From the NCBI GenBank assembly GCA_964545205.1, contig CAZJFH010000076.1:1-24023 (forward strand): a DNA stretch of 24,023 nt, given 5' to 3'. The position numbers and the translations under genes were made by a program. Of the stretch, positions 14,001-23,565 are shown in pieces. Within the stretch, counting starts at the first letter, position 1. Each line of letters begins with the position of its first letter. The notes under the pieces were generated by a model. The model was given only the letters and a program-made list of their open reading frames with translations. It searched no databases and was not told where the DNA came from. The DNA is from CAZJFH01 sp964545205. GTDB taxonomy: Bacteria > Pseudomonadota > Alphaproteobacteria > Rhodospirillales > Magnetospirillaceae.

Positions 14001-15883
14001 TCCTTCAGCGCGCCGATCTCGACCGCCGTGCCGGTGGCGGTCTCCATCGAAAAGTCGTGCAGCCAGACGACGTTGCGGTCGGGCCGGACCTGGTGCGGCA
14101 TCTCGCTGATGACGCGAAAGCCCATGTTCTCCATCACCGGCAGGATGTCGGACAGCGGCAGCGGCCGGTGGGCGTTGTAGAGCTTGAACTTGGCCTCGTT
14201 CTCGCCGGCCTCGACCGGGCGGTAGAAGCTCATGCCCAGCCCGCGGCCGGCCAGCACCTGCTCGACCCGCTCGACGTCGAGCACCGCAGCCTGGCCGCCG
14301 TGCCGCTCCTGGTAGGACGAGGGAAAGGCGTTGGCGTAGCGTCGCCACAGCGCCAGTCCGGCGTCCTCGCCGTGGGTCGAGACCAGCGAATCCTGCAGGC
14401 GATCGTTCCACGACCGCGCCGCCTCGGCGATGCGCGCCTCGATGTCGGCGATCGGAATCTCGGTCACCGGCCCGGCGGTGCGGACGATGAAGTGCAGCCG
14501 CGCCAGGGGCATGTCGCCGACCTGGGTGTAGTAGTTGACCACCGTGCCGTCGAAGGTCTGCTCGAGGATCTGCTGGGTGGCCAGCCGCAACGGCGTGTCG
14601 TAGCGGTCGCGCGGCACGTAGACCAGGCAGGAGACGAAGCGGCCGAAATCGTCGCGGCGCACGAACGCCGCCACCCGGGGCCGTTCCTGCAGGTGCAGCA
14701 CGCCGATCGCCGCCTGGTAGAGCTGCTCGTCGGAGAGCTGGAACAGCTCGTCGCGGGGATAGCTCTCGAGGATGTTGAGCAAGGCCTTGCCGTCGTGGCT
14801 CGACGGGCGGAAGCCGGCGCGGCGGATGCACTGGGCGATCTTGCGCCGCAGGCCGGGGATCAGCGTCGGGCTGCGGGTGTAGGCGGCCGAGGTGAACAGG
14901 CCGATGATCGCGTGCAGCGCGACGACGTTGCCGTCGTCGTCGAAGCGCTTGACGCCGACGATGTCGAGCGGCACCGGCCGGTGGACCGTCGAGACGCGGT
15001 CGGCCTTGGTGATCAGCAGCAGCCGCGGCTCGCGCAGGAAGCCCTGGATTCCGGGCGGCATGGCGCCGAGGTCGCGGGATTCGTCGAACACCCGCAGCGC
15101 GGGATCGCGGACGATGCCGAGCCCGCTCTCGGGCTCGACCACGGCGGCGCCGTCGGCGCCGAAGGTGAAGGTGCGGAAGCCGAGGAAGGTGAAATGGTCG
15201 TCGTGGAGCCAGCGCAGGAAATCGCGCACCTCGGCGACCTCCTCGCCGCCGAGCCCGACCGGCGGCGTGCCCAGCCCGTCGAGGATGTCCATGACGCGGT
15301 CGCGCATCGGCTGCCAGTCCTCGACGGCGGCGCGCACGTCCTCCAGCGCCACCGCGAGCCGCTGCGCGATGTCGGCCTCGCTGCTCTCGGGCTGGCGGCT
15401 GATCTCGACATGCATGAAGGATTCGAGCTGGCTCTCGTCGCACGAGCCGACCTCGACCAGCCCCGTCATGCGGCCGCCCGCGTCGCGGGTGACGCACAGG
15501 ATCGGATGGACGACGAGGTGGATGGCGCAATCCATGCCGTGCAGCGCCATGGTCACCGAGTCGACCAGGAACGGCATGTCGTCGTTGACGATCTGGACCA
15601 CCGTGTGGTCGCTGCGCCAGCCATCCGCCTCGACCGTCGGCGTGTAGACCCGCACCTTGGCCCGCCCGCGCGGCCGATGCCGGGCCAGGGCGCGCAGGGC
15701 CATCACCGCGCCGTAGAGGCTTTCGAGATCGCGCGACAGCACGTCCTCGGCGGTCACGTTGGCGTAGAATGCGTGAATCAGGCGATCGACGCCGTCCGCG
15801 TCGCCGGCCTCGAGGCGCTGGCCCGCCAGGCGCTCGACCTTTTCGATCTGCTCGGTCTTGAGGATTTCGGCCCGTTGTGCCAT
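11075..15883 (-). CDS. gdhB: NAD-specific glutamate dehydrogenase, large (GDH-180) type
   Basis: A 1602-residue enzyme of the 180-kDa class (as in Pseudomonas GdhB, Caulobacter GdhZ and Streptomyces), which oxidatively deaminates glutamate to 2-oxoglutarate with NAD+, usually in amino-acid catabolism. The N-terminal half contains ACT-like regulatory segments (NDDMPFLVDSVTMALH near 108). The catalytic core has RGGIRWSDR followed by KAQMVKNAVIIPVGAKGGF near 810-840, including the substrate-binding Lys. The NAD-binding region lies near 1130-1160 (GEGANLAMTQLGRIE). The C-terminal region of about 400 residues is characteristic of the class. The start at 15883 (MAQRAEILKTEQI) is set by GGAGG seven bases upstream; the in-frame extension to 15985 is rejected. 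The 4.8-kb frame is intact. It is divergent from the LivF-like gene across 106 bp. Confidence 0.97.
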   Translation of the reverse strand: MAQRAEILKTEQIEKVERLAGQRLEAGDADGVDRLIHAFYANVTAEDVLSRDLESLYGAVMALRALARHRPRGRAKVRVYTPTVEADGWRSDHTVVQIVNDDMPFLVDSVTMALHGMDCAIHLVVHPILCVTRDAGGRMTGLVEVGSCDESQLESFMHVEISRQPESSEADIAQRLAVALEDVRAAVEDWQPMRDRVMDILDGLGTPPVGLGGEEVAEVRDFLRWLHDDHFTFLGFRTFTFGADGAAVVEPESGLGIVRDPALRVFDESRDLGAMPPGIQGFLREPRLLLITKADRVSTVHRPVPLDIVGVKRFDDDGNVVALHAIIGLFTSAAYTRSPTLIPGLRRKIAQCIRRAGFRPSSHDGKALLNILESYPRDELFQLSDEQLYQAAIGVLHLQERPRVAAFVRRDDFGRFVSCLVYVPRDRYDTPLRLATQQILEQTFDGTVVNYYTQVGDMPLARLHFIVRTAGPVTEIPIADIEARIAEAARSWNDRLQDSLVSTHGEDAGLALWRRYANAFPSSYQERHGGQAAVLDVERVEQVLAGRGLGMSFYRPVEAGENEAKFKLYNAHRPLPLSDILPVMENMGFRVISEMPHQVRPDRNVVWLHDFSMETATGTAVEIGALKDRFHDAFDRVWRGEAESDGFNKLVLLAGLDWRQVTVLRAYAKYLRQAGAMFSQSYVEQALTANPHLARLLVRLFEVQFDPAVAGTGESDVLGEIERALENVPSAEDDRVLRRLLNLVRATLRTNHYQRDAAGRPKPYLSLKLDSRGIEDLPLPRPWVEVFVYSPRVEAVHLRGGKVARGGIRWSDRREDFRTEVLGLMKAQMVKNAVIIPVGAKGGFVVKRPPVDGGREALLDEGIACYRTFIRGLLDITDSLDADGVVPPRDVVRRDADDPYLVVAADKGTATFSDIANGLSLEYGFWLGDAFASGGSHGYDHKAMGITARGSWVSVQRHFRELGIDVQTTPFTAVGVGDMSGDVFGNGMLQSPFTRLVAAFNHLHVFIDPDPDPAASFAERRRLFEMPRSQWSDYDPKLISKGGGVYRRDAKAIALSPEARRALGIEAAVLTPAELIRAILRAPVDLLYFGGIGTYVKSAAESNAAVGDRTNDALRVDAGEVRARVIGEGANLAMTQLGRIECGLAGARLNTDAIDNSAGVDTSDHEVNIKIALDRVVADGDMTPKQRNELLSAMTDEVAGLVLRDNYLQSQAISLAEMAAPALLGQFDRLMRMLEKAGRLNRPVEFLPDDEAIADRAAARKGLTRPEIAVLLSYSKIWLYDHLLDSSLPDDPELIDNLERYFPTPLCERHNPAIRNHRLRREIVATQITNSMINRVGGTFVSDVIERTGMPPQEIAQAYIVVRDAFGLRDMWEAIEALDNEVPAETQYAMMAELNRLVERGVIWLLRHCPRPMEIGPMRTDLAVPIAALEALLPEVLPADTAAGVDARGAELVAQGVPEDLARRVAAAVVMASANDIGRIAKSTERDVATAARMYFAVGGRFGFGWLRSAAETLANGGTGGHWLKLAVAALIEDFYGLQRDLTLRVAACDDDPEAAIDCWIERHRPAVERADQLMTELHAAVRPDLAILTVANRQLRALAEG

Positions 15884-15923
15884 CCAGGTTCCTCCGGTGC
15901 GACGAGACGCGCGGTCAATCGAT

Positions 15924-15935
15924 GAGGCTAGCCTC
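15924..15935. promoter_or_regulatory. 12-bp perfect palindrome in the gdh/livF divergent region
   Basis: GAGGCTAGCCTC is self-complementary and lies midway in the 106-bp gap between the divergent starts, 41 bp upstream of the glutamate dehydrogenase ATG. The position suits an operator acting on either gene. There is no second copy nearby and no identified regulator. Confidence 0.35.
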
Positions 15936-15989
15936 TCCCCAGGGAAATACAACCCGACCGCGGCGCGGGTTCCGCCGGCGGCCACCGCC

Positions 15990-16691
15990 GTGCTGACGCT
16001 TCGGGCCGTCGACGCGGGCTACGGCAGGGCGCAGGTGCTGTTCGGGATCAGCCTGGACGTCGCCGCCGGCGAGGCCGTGGCGCTGATCGGACGCAACGGC
16101 GCCGGCAAGAGCACCACGTTGCGCACCATCATCGGCGCCGTGCGCCCCAGCGCCGGGCGCATCGTCTTCGACGGCCACGATCTCGCGCGGCTGCCGACCC
16201 ACGCCGTCGCCCGCCTCGGCATCGGCTACGTGCCCGAGGACCGTCGCGCCTTCAGCGAACTGACGGTGGCCGAGAATCTCGAAGTCGGCCGCCGGCCGCC
16301 GCGTCCCGGCCAGCAGCCGTGGACCGAGGCGCGGCTGTTGGCGCTGTTTCCGGCATTGGCCGAACTGCGCGACCGCCGCGCCGGAACGCTGTCGGGCGGC
16401 GAGCAGCAGATGCTGGTGATCGCCCGCACCCTGCTGGGCAATCCGCGGCTGCTGCTGCTCGACGAGCCGTCCGAGGGGCTGGCGCCGATCGTCGTCGCGG
16501 CGCTGGCCGAGGCGTTGCGCGCGGTCAAGCGCGACGGCGTGGCGATGCTGCTGTCGGAACAGAACACCGGATTCGCCACCGCGCTGGCCGAGCGCGCCTA
16601 TGTGATCGAGAAGGGCCACATCCGCCATCACGGGACCATGGCGGCGCTGGCGGCCGACGAATCGGCGCGGCGGGACTGGCTCGGACCCTAG
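15990..16691 (+). CDS. livF: LivF-type ABC transporter ATP-binding protein (orphan)
   Basis: A 233-residue ABC ATPase most like LivF, one of the two ATPases of branched-chain amino acid/amide (HAAT) importers. Walker A is GRNGAGKST at 34-42, the Q-loop region contains YVPEDRRAFSELTV, the signature is LSGGE at 134-138, Walker B is LLLLDEPSEG at 154-163, and SEQN at 189-192 is LivF-like. The length is typical. The start is GTG at 15990, where homology begins; no good Shine-Dalgarno is seen, and the longer frame to 15858 would run into the glutamate dehydrogenase start. None of the partners (livG, livH, livM, substrate-binding protein) is in the window, which is unusual, since livF normally ends such an operon. 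It may serve a transporter encoded elsewhere. Confidence 0.87.
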   Translation: MLTLRAVDAGYGRAQVLFGISLDVAAGEAVALIGRNGAGKSTTLRTIIGAVRPSAGRIVFDGHDLARLPTHAVARLGIGYVPEDRRAFSELTVAENLEVGRRPPRPGQQPWTEARLLALFPALAELRDRRAGTLSGGEQQMLVIARTLLGNPRLLLLDEPSEGLAPIVVAALAEALRAVKRDGVAMLLSEQNTGFATALAERAYVIEKGHIRHHGTMAALAADESARRDWLGP

Positions 16692-16705
16692 CCGTTTCGG
16701 CTAGG
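16687..16705 (+). other. Hairpin over the livF stop codon
   Basis: A perfect 8-bp stem, CCTAGCCG-TTT-CGGCTAGG, contains the livF TAG stop (16689-16691). No T-run follows (CTGGCGG comes next), so it is not a classic terminator. It may act as a 3'-end stabiliser, or it may be chance in GC-rich DNA. Confidence 0.4.
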
Positions 16706-16756
16706 CTGGCGGCGGCGGCCGCGCTACTGTGATCGGCGGACCGCGAGGAGGGCGAG

Positions 16757-17149
16757 ATGGCGGCGGAAACCGAGACCAACGACATCGACAGCGGCGACGG
16801 CGCCGCCGGCGGCGTCGACGTGCAATGGCTGCTGTCGAACCTGCCGCCGGACGTCCTCGGCACCTTCTCCCCCGAGCAGCGCGCCGCGCTGTGGCAGGCG
16901 GCGCACGCGCCGAGCTGGCGGCGCTATCCGGTCAATATTCGGCTGAACATGCCGTTCTTCGGCACCCGCTATTTCCTGACCCTGGTCGCCGGCGCCGACC
17001 GCCGCAACGCCGAACGCCGGCTGCGCGAGCGGCGGCTGCATCCGCTGCGCACCGTCGGCAACCTCGTCTTCGTGCTGGCCGCCATCGGCTGCTTCTACCT
17101 GGCCGCCGTCGCCCTGCTGTTCCTGGGCAGCGCGCTGGTCGAGTTCTGA
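16757..17149 (+). CDS. Hypothetical membrane protein with C-terminal transmembrane segment
   Basis: A 130-residue protein of unknown function. The N-terminus is acidic (residues 1-20). The middle has PVNIRLNMPFFGTRYFLTLVAG (59-79), which reads like the core of a conserved alphaproteobacterial family, followed by a strongly basic stretch (RRNAERRLRERRLHPLR, 82-98). A hydrophobic C-terminal helix spans about 100-127. The positive-inside rule predicts a cytoplasmic N-terminus anchored by the C-terminal helix. The start is well supported by AGGAGG at 16746-16751, five bases before the ATG. It lies 65 bp after livF and may share its transcript. It ends 7 bp before the convergent metallo-hydrolase gene. 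No function is assigned. Confidence 0.75.
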   Translation: MAAETETNDIDSGDGAAGGVDVQWLLSNLPPDVLGTFSPEQRAALWQAAHAPSWRRYPVNIRLNMPFFGTRYFLTLVAGADRRNAERRLRERRLHPLRTVGNLVFVLAAIGCFYLAAVALLFLGSALVEF

Positions 17150-17156
17150 GAACAGG

Positions 17157-18083
17157 CTAGACCTCGATCTCGAGGCCGTCGTAGGCCATCGACACGGCGA
17201 GCGGCCGCTCGGGCGCGTGGTGTTCGGCGTAGCGGCGCGATTCGGCGAGGCGGCGGTCGAGGGCCTCGTCGTCGAGCATCGGGTCGTGGTGGAACAGGCA
17301 CAGCCGCCCGATCGCCGCCCGTTTGGCGATCTCGATTCCGGTGACGTTGCTGCTGTGGCCCCAGCCGGCCTTGTCCGTCACCGCCTCGGCGAAGGGATAC
17401 ATCGCGTCGAAGATCAGCAGGTCGGCGTCGCGGCAGAAGGCGACGAATTTCTCGGTGCGCGGGTCGGCGGGGCCGTTGTGCTCGGAATCGGTCGAATAGA
17501 CGGCCGAGCGGCCGCCGCGCGCCAGGCGGTAGCCGTAGGAGGCGCCGGGATGGCGCTGGGCGAAGGGGGTCACGGACAGGCCGGCGATTTCGACCGTGCG
17601 GCCCGGCCTCAGGCGCACGAAGGAGAACTCGGCCGCCAGGCGCTCGAAGCGCACCGGGAAATGGGGCGCGGCGAACAGCGTCGCGATTCGGCCTTCGAGG
17701 TCGGGATGGCAGCCGTAGACGACGATGCGGTTGCCGGCGACGAAGGCCGGGCGGAAGAACGGCAGGCCCGAGATGTGGTCCCAGTGGGTGTGCGACAGCA
17801 GCAGGTGATAGGTTCGGCCGACGGCGGCGTCGGCCCGCTCGCCGCAGCCGCGCAGGCCGGTGCCGGCGTCGAGGATCACCGTCTCGTCGCCGCCGATCAC
17901 CTCGACGCAGGAGGTGTTGCCGCCGTAGGTCGCGCGCAGGTGGAAGGGCAGCGCCGCGATCGCCGCGGCGTCCGTGGCCTGGCCGGCCAAGGCCGCCAGC
18001 GCGCGCTCCAGCTTGTCGGCGACCGCCGCCGCCGTCAGCGGCGCCGGGGTCGAGCCGCGCGTGCCCCAGAAACGGATCTTCAT
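17157..18083 (-). CDS. Metallo-beta-lactamase-fold hydrolase
   Basis: A 308-residue MBL-fold protein. The N-terminal KIRFWGTRGSTPAP and YGGNTSCVEV blocks are typical of the RNase Z/PhnP-like superfamily branch, here separated by about 35 extra residues. The HxHxDH zinc motif is SHTHWDH (His98, His100, Asp102, His103), with later ligands expected in YSTDSEH and LFHHDP. It is probably cytoplasmic, since no signal peptide is seen. The substrate is unknown; relatives include phosphodiesterases and nucleases. It is the last gene of a tight minus-strand operon, 10 bp after the STAS gene, which ties it to the partner-switching module. Upstream sequence is G-rich but lacks a clear Shine-Dalgarno, so coupling to STAS translation is plausible. 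Confidence 0.88.
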   Translation of the reverse strand: MKIRFWGTRGSTPAPLTAAAVADKLERALAALAGQATDAAAIAALPFHLRATYGGNTSCVEVIGGDETVILDAGTGLRGCGERADAAVGRTYHLLLSHTHWDHISGLPFFRPAFVAGNRIVVYGCHPDLEGRIATLFAAPHFPVRFERLAAEFSFVRLRPGRTVEIAGLSVTPFAQRHPGASYGYRLARGGRSAVYSTDSEHNGPADPRTEKFVAFCRDADLLIFDAMYPFAEAVTDKAGWGHSSNVTGIEIAKRAAIGRLCLFHHDPMLDDEALDRRLAESRRYAEHHAPERPLAVSMAYDGLEIEV

Positions 18084-18093
18084 CGCGCCGCCG

Positions 18094-18435
18094 TCACGCC
18101 GCGCTCGTCAACTCGCGCAGCGCCGAATCGCGGCCGGCATGGATGCGGAAGGCCCGCGCCAGGCCGCTGATCTCGAAGACGTCGAGCACGTGCTCCTGCG
18201 CCGAACACAGGCACAGCCGCCCCGCCGTCTGGCGCAGGCGCTTGCTGGCCAGCAGCAGGATTCGCAGCCCGGCGCTGCTGATGTAGTCGACCTCGGACAG
18301 GTCGACCAGGATGCTGGCCGGCCCCGAAACCCGCGCCATCAGCCGCCGCTCCAGAGCCGGCGCGGCGACATTGTCCAGGCGCCCGACCGGCTTGAGCACG
18401 ACGACGCCACCTTCCTCGAACTCGTCGACCTTCAT
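18094..18435 (-). CDS. STAS-domain anti-sigma factor antagonist (RsbV/HsbA-like)
   Basis: A 113-residue single STAS domain. The diagnostic segment is VDLSEVDYISSAGLRILL at 44-61, where the Ser53-Ser54 pair holds the expected phospho-acceptor. In partner switching, an RsbW-type kinase phosphorylates this Ser and a PP2C phosphatase removes the phosphate; the unphosphorylated form binds the kinase or another client. Both opposing activities appear fused in the product of the gene immediately upstream, whose stop overlaps this start as ATGA, so the two are translationally coupled. This resembles the HsbR-HsbA pair of Pseudomonas. The client (a sigma factor, an anti-sigma factor or an enzyme) is not evident. 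Confidence 0.92.
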   Translation of the reverse strand: MKVDEFEEGGVVVLKPVGRLDNVAAPALERRLMARVSGPASILVDLSEVDYISSAGLRILLLASKRLRQTAGRLCLCSAQEHVLDVFEISGLARAFRIHAGRDSALRELTSAA

Positions 18436-20546
18436 GTTCCCCTCGCCCCGCCAGCGACCCGCTTGACGAGTATAAGCCGATTTTCATCGCCTGCGCGCTC
18501 GTATTCGACGGAATCTACCATAGAGCGCATTATGTGTATCCCCAAACCACCGACGGGAATGTCCTCGGCGGCGGGTTCCTGCAGCGGCCGGGCCTGGCTG
18601 AGCGGATCGAAGGCCCGGCAGCGGTCGCGGATCTCGATGCGAAGGACGTCCCCGCGCAGCTCCAGGCGCACCCGGATGTCCTGCGATGCTGCCCCGTGCG
18701 GCCGGCCGTGGGAAATGACGTTCGTCACAGCTTCGTCGAGCGCCAGGCAGACGTGGTTGGCGATCCGGTCGGGCAGCCGGTGGCCGAGGCAGAAGCTGGC
18801 GGCGATCCGGGTCAGGCGCCGCACCTCGTCGGGCGTCGGCGCCACCGCCAGCTCGACGGCGACCGCCGGCTGCCGCCGGGCGCCGCCGCGGCCGCCGAAG
18901 CGCACGGCGGCGCAGGCGATGTCGTCGAGCAGCGGATGCCCGGCGGCGTAGACCCGGACCTCCTCGACCAGCCCCTCGCAGAGCTCCTGCGGCGAGGCGG
19001 CGCTCAGCCGGCGGGCGCGGGCGAGGAGGCGCTCGATGCCGAACGCCGTCGCGTCGGGCGCCAGCGCCTCGACGATGCCGTCGGTGTAGAGCAGCACGAC
19101 GTCGCCGGGGGCGAGGGGGACCTCGATGTCGGCATAGCGGCCGTCGCCGAAGGCGGCCAGCGCCGGACCGGCATGCGGCGGCAGCACCCGCGCCTCGCCG
19201 TCGGCGCCGAGCAGCAGTGGCGGGCCGTGTCCGGCGTTGGCGTAGGTGAGCGTCGCCCGCTCGGCGTCGAGGATGCCGTAGACCACGGTCGCGAACATCG
19301 CATGGTCGTTGGCGGCGCCCAGGAAGCGGTCGAGCCGCGCCAGGCAGTCGGCCGGCGGCGTTCCCAGGCTGGCGGCGACCCGCAGCATGCCGCGAACGAT
19401 GCCCATCAGGTAGGCGGCCGGGACGCCCTTGCCGGAAACGTCGCCGAGCGCGATGGCGACGCGGTCGCCGCCCAGCGGGATGAAGTCGAAGAAATCGCCG
19501 CCGACCTCGCGCGCCGGCACGGTGAGCCCGTGGCCCTCGAGCCCGGGCACGGCGGGAAAGCCGCGCGGCAGCACCGAGCCCTGCAGGCGGCGGGCCATGG
19601 TGAGCTCCCACTGCAGGCGCTCGAGGTGCGCGCGCTCGATGTCGCGTTGGCGCTTGCGGTCCAGGACGGTGGCGATGCGGGCGGCGAGCAGGCGCGCGTC
19701 GACGGGCCGCGCCAGGCAGTCCTCGGCGCCGGCCTCGATGCACCGCGCCGCGGTGGCGCCGAGGTCGGGCGCCCCGAAGGCGACCACCGGGACGTCGCGC
19801 AGCGCCGTGCGGCCCTTCAGCCGGCACAGCAGGTCGACGCCGTCTTCCGGGCTCGGGCCGAGATTGAGCAGGATGATGTCGAGGCCGGGCAGCGGCAGCA
19901 TGGCCAGCGCCTGGGTCTCGTCGGCGGCGAGATGGACGCTGTGGCCGGCCGCCCGCAGCCGCCGCTCGAGCAGCATCCGGCCGTCGCGGTCGGCATCGAC
20001 GACCAGGATGCCGCCGACCGTCGCCGCGGGCCCGGCCTCGCCGACGATCGCCGCCATGCACACCGGCTCGGTGGCGAATCGCGTCACCGCGTCGATCGCC
20101 CATTGCAGGCGCTCGCAGGCGGCGCGCAGCCGCGTCAGGCGGGGCCGCGACCACTCGCCGTCCAGCTCGTCGCCCTGGTCGAGCAGGAGTTCGGCGTAGC
20201 CGCGCACGGCCTCCAGCGGCGTGTGAAGCTCGTGCCGCAGGGCGGCGCGCAGGACGACGGCGTCGACGAGCGGCGCCGAGCGCTCCGGCGACGGCACCAG
20301 CAGGCCTTCGACGGCCTGGCCAAGGCGGCGCGCGGCCTGGGCCAGGGCATCGACGTCGGCGCACAGCGGCTCGGCGACGTCGCTGGCCTCGGCGGATTCG
20401 GCCAGGCTCAGCGCCAGGCCGAGCACCGCCGCCGCCGGCGCCGCCAGTTCGGCATGGACATGGGCCAGCACGGCCGGCGGCGGCCCCGGCAGCGTGGGAG
20501 CCGCCTGGCCGGCGCCGGCATTCGTCTCGTCTTCGGTGGTCCGCAC
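18432..20546 (-). CDS. Partner-switching fusion: HisKA-like, pseudo-receiver, PP2C phosphatase and RsbW-type kinase
   Basis: A 704-residue cytoplasmic regulator. In order: a HisKA-like dimerisation helix pair (about 97-160) with the H-box RHELHTPLEAVRGY (His105); a receiver fold (about 179-293); a linker coiled region (about 295-325); an RsbU/SpoIIE-type PP2C phosphatase (about 335-552) with metal ligands in VGGDFFD, GDVSGKG, YTDG and DDIA; and an RsbW-type HATPase (about 565-700) with N-box DEAVTNV (604-610) and GGLGIHIM. The receiver is degenerate: Asn228 replaces the phospho-Asp, Ala185 replaces one acidic-pocket residue, and Arg280 replaces the Lys. In the HATPase, Cys643 sits where a G1-box Gly is common. 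The start is GTG with GGGAGGC seven bases upstream. It should both phosphorylate and dephosphorylate the STAS protein encoded next. Confidence 0.9.
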   Translation of the reverse strand: MRTTEDETNAGAGQAAPTLPGPPPAVLAHVHAELAAPAAAVLGLALSLAESAEASDVAEPLCADVDALAQAARRLGQAVEGLLVPSPERSAPLVDAVVLRAALRHELHTPLEAVRGYAELLLDQGDELDGEWSRPRLTRLRAACERLQWAIDAVTRFATEPVCMAAIVGEAGPAATVGGILVVDADRDGRMLLERRLRAAGHSVHLAADETQALAMLPLPGLDIILLNLGPSPEDGVDLLCRLKGRTALRDVPVVAFGAPDLGATAARCIEAGAEDCLARPVDARLLAARIATVLDRKRQRDIERAHLERLQWELTMARRLQGSVLPRGFPAVPGLEGHGLTVPAREVGGDFFDFIPLGGDRVAIALGDVSGKGVPAAYLMGIVRGMLRVAASLGTPPADCLARLDRFLGAANDHAMFATVVYGILDAERATLTYANAGHGPPLLLGADGEARVLPPHAGPALAAFGDGRYADIEVPLAPGDVVLLYTDGIVEALAPDATAFGIERLLARARRLSAASPQELCEGLVEEVRVYAAGHPLLDDIACAAVRFGGRGGARRQPAVAVELAVAPTPDEVRRLTRIAASFCLGHRLPDRIANHVCLALDEAVTNVISHGRPHGAASQDIRVRLELRGDVLRIEIRDRCRAFDPLSQARPLQEPAAEDIPVGGLGIHIMRSMVDSVEYERAGDENRLILVKRVAGGARGT

Positions 20547-20563
20547 CCTGGCCTCCCGTCGCG

Positions 20564-20576
20564 CCTAGAGCCTAGG
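20564..20576. other. Short inverted repeat between alaS and the partner-switch gene
   Basis: CCTAG-AGC-CTAGG lies in the 88-bp gap between the alaS stop and the GTG start of the fusion gene, 18 bp upstream of that start. It could be a small operator or a weak hairpin. No terminator with a T-run was found in the gap, so read-through from alaS is possible. Confidence 0.25.
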
Positions 20577-20634
20577 GGATGCGGCGACGGGCGGCAAGTG
20601 GCGGCGCGGCGCCGGGCCGGCCGTTCGCCGGCCG

Positions 20635-23301
<2,667 letters not shown>

Positions 23302-23321
23302 GGCGATAACGTGACCATCCC

Positions 23322-23356
23322 GGCGTTGACGCCGCGTCCCCGCCGCATTGCGGCGG
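23322..23356 (-). promoter_or_regulatory. Structured alaS leader with two hairpins
   Basis: Two inverted repeats lie 20-55 bp upstream of the alaS ATG: GGCGT-TG-ACGCC at 23322-23333 and CCGCCGC-ATT-GCGGCGG at 23340-23356. Both would sit in the mRNA leader if the candidate promoter at 23377-23405 is used. They could control translation, or serve as a DNA palindrome for autoregulation, which is known for E. coli AlaRS. GC-rich sequence makes chance hairpins likely. Confidence 0.35.
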
Positions 23357-23376
23357 AAACGGGGCAAGAACCGGAG

Positions 23377-23405
23377 TATTTAGCGCGCCGGCGCCTTCAA
23401 GTCCA
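23377..23405 (-). promoter_or_regulatory. Candidate alaS promoter
   Basis: On the minus strand TGGACT (complement of 23400-23405) and TAAATA (complement of 23377-23382) are separated by 17 bp. The -10-like hexamer sits in the only A/T-rich pocket of the recA-alaS gap. Matches to consensus are partial. Confidence 0.3.
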
Positions 23406-23565
23406 GGGAGCGCAAGGGGCGCTCACTTCCGTCCGCCGGCGGGGTCGGCGCGGAAAGGCGGCCTGGGGGCGCGCCGCGCGCCGATACGGGATCGCTCGCG
23501 CCCGATCTCCCGGGCGCGCCTGGGTCGAGGCCGGGCACGGCCGGCGGAGGCGGCGGCCGCCGCCC

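Noticed and set aside
11147..15925. A 1592-codon open frame antisense to the glutamate dehydrogenase gene
   Set aside because: It mirrors the conserved coding frame in very GC-rich DNA where stop codons are rare. The translation is low-complexity (rich in Asp, Gln, His, Arg, Val) with no recognisable domain, while the minus frame is a full GDH-180.
23549..23564. GC palindrome after the recA stop as a terminator
   Set aside because: It is a perfect palindrome without a loop and without a T-run on either strand, within low-complexity GGC/GCC sequence.
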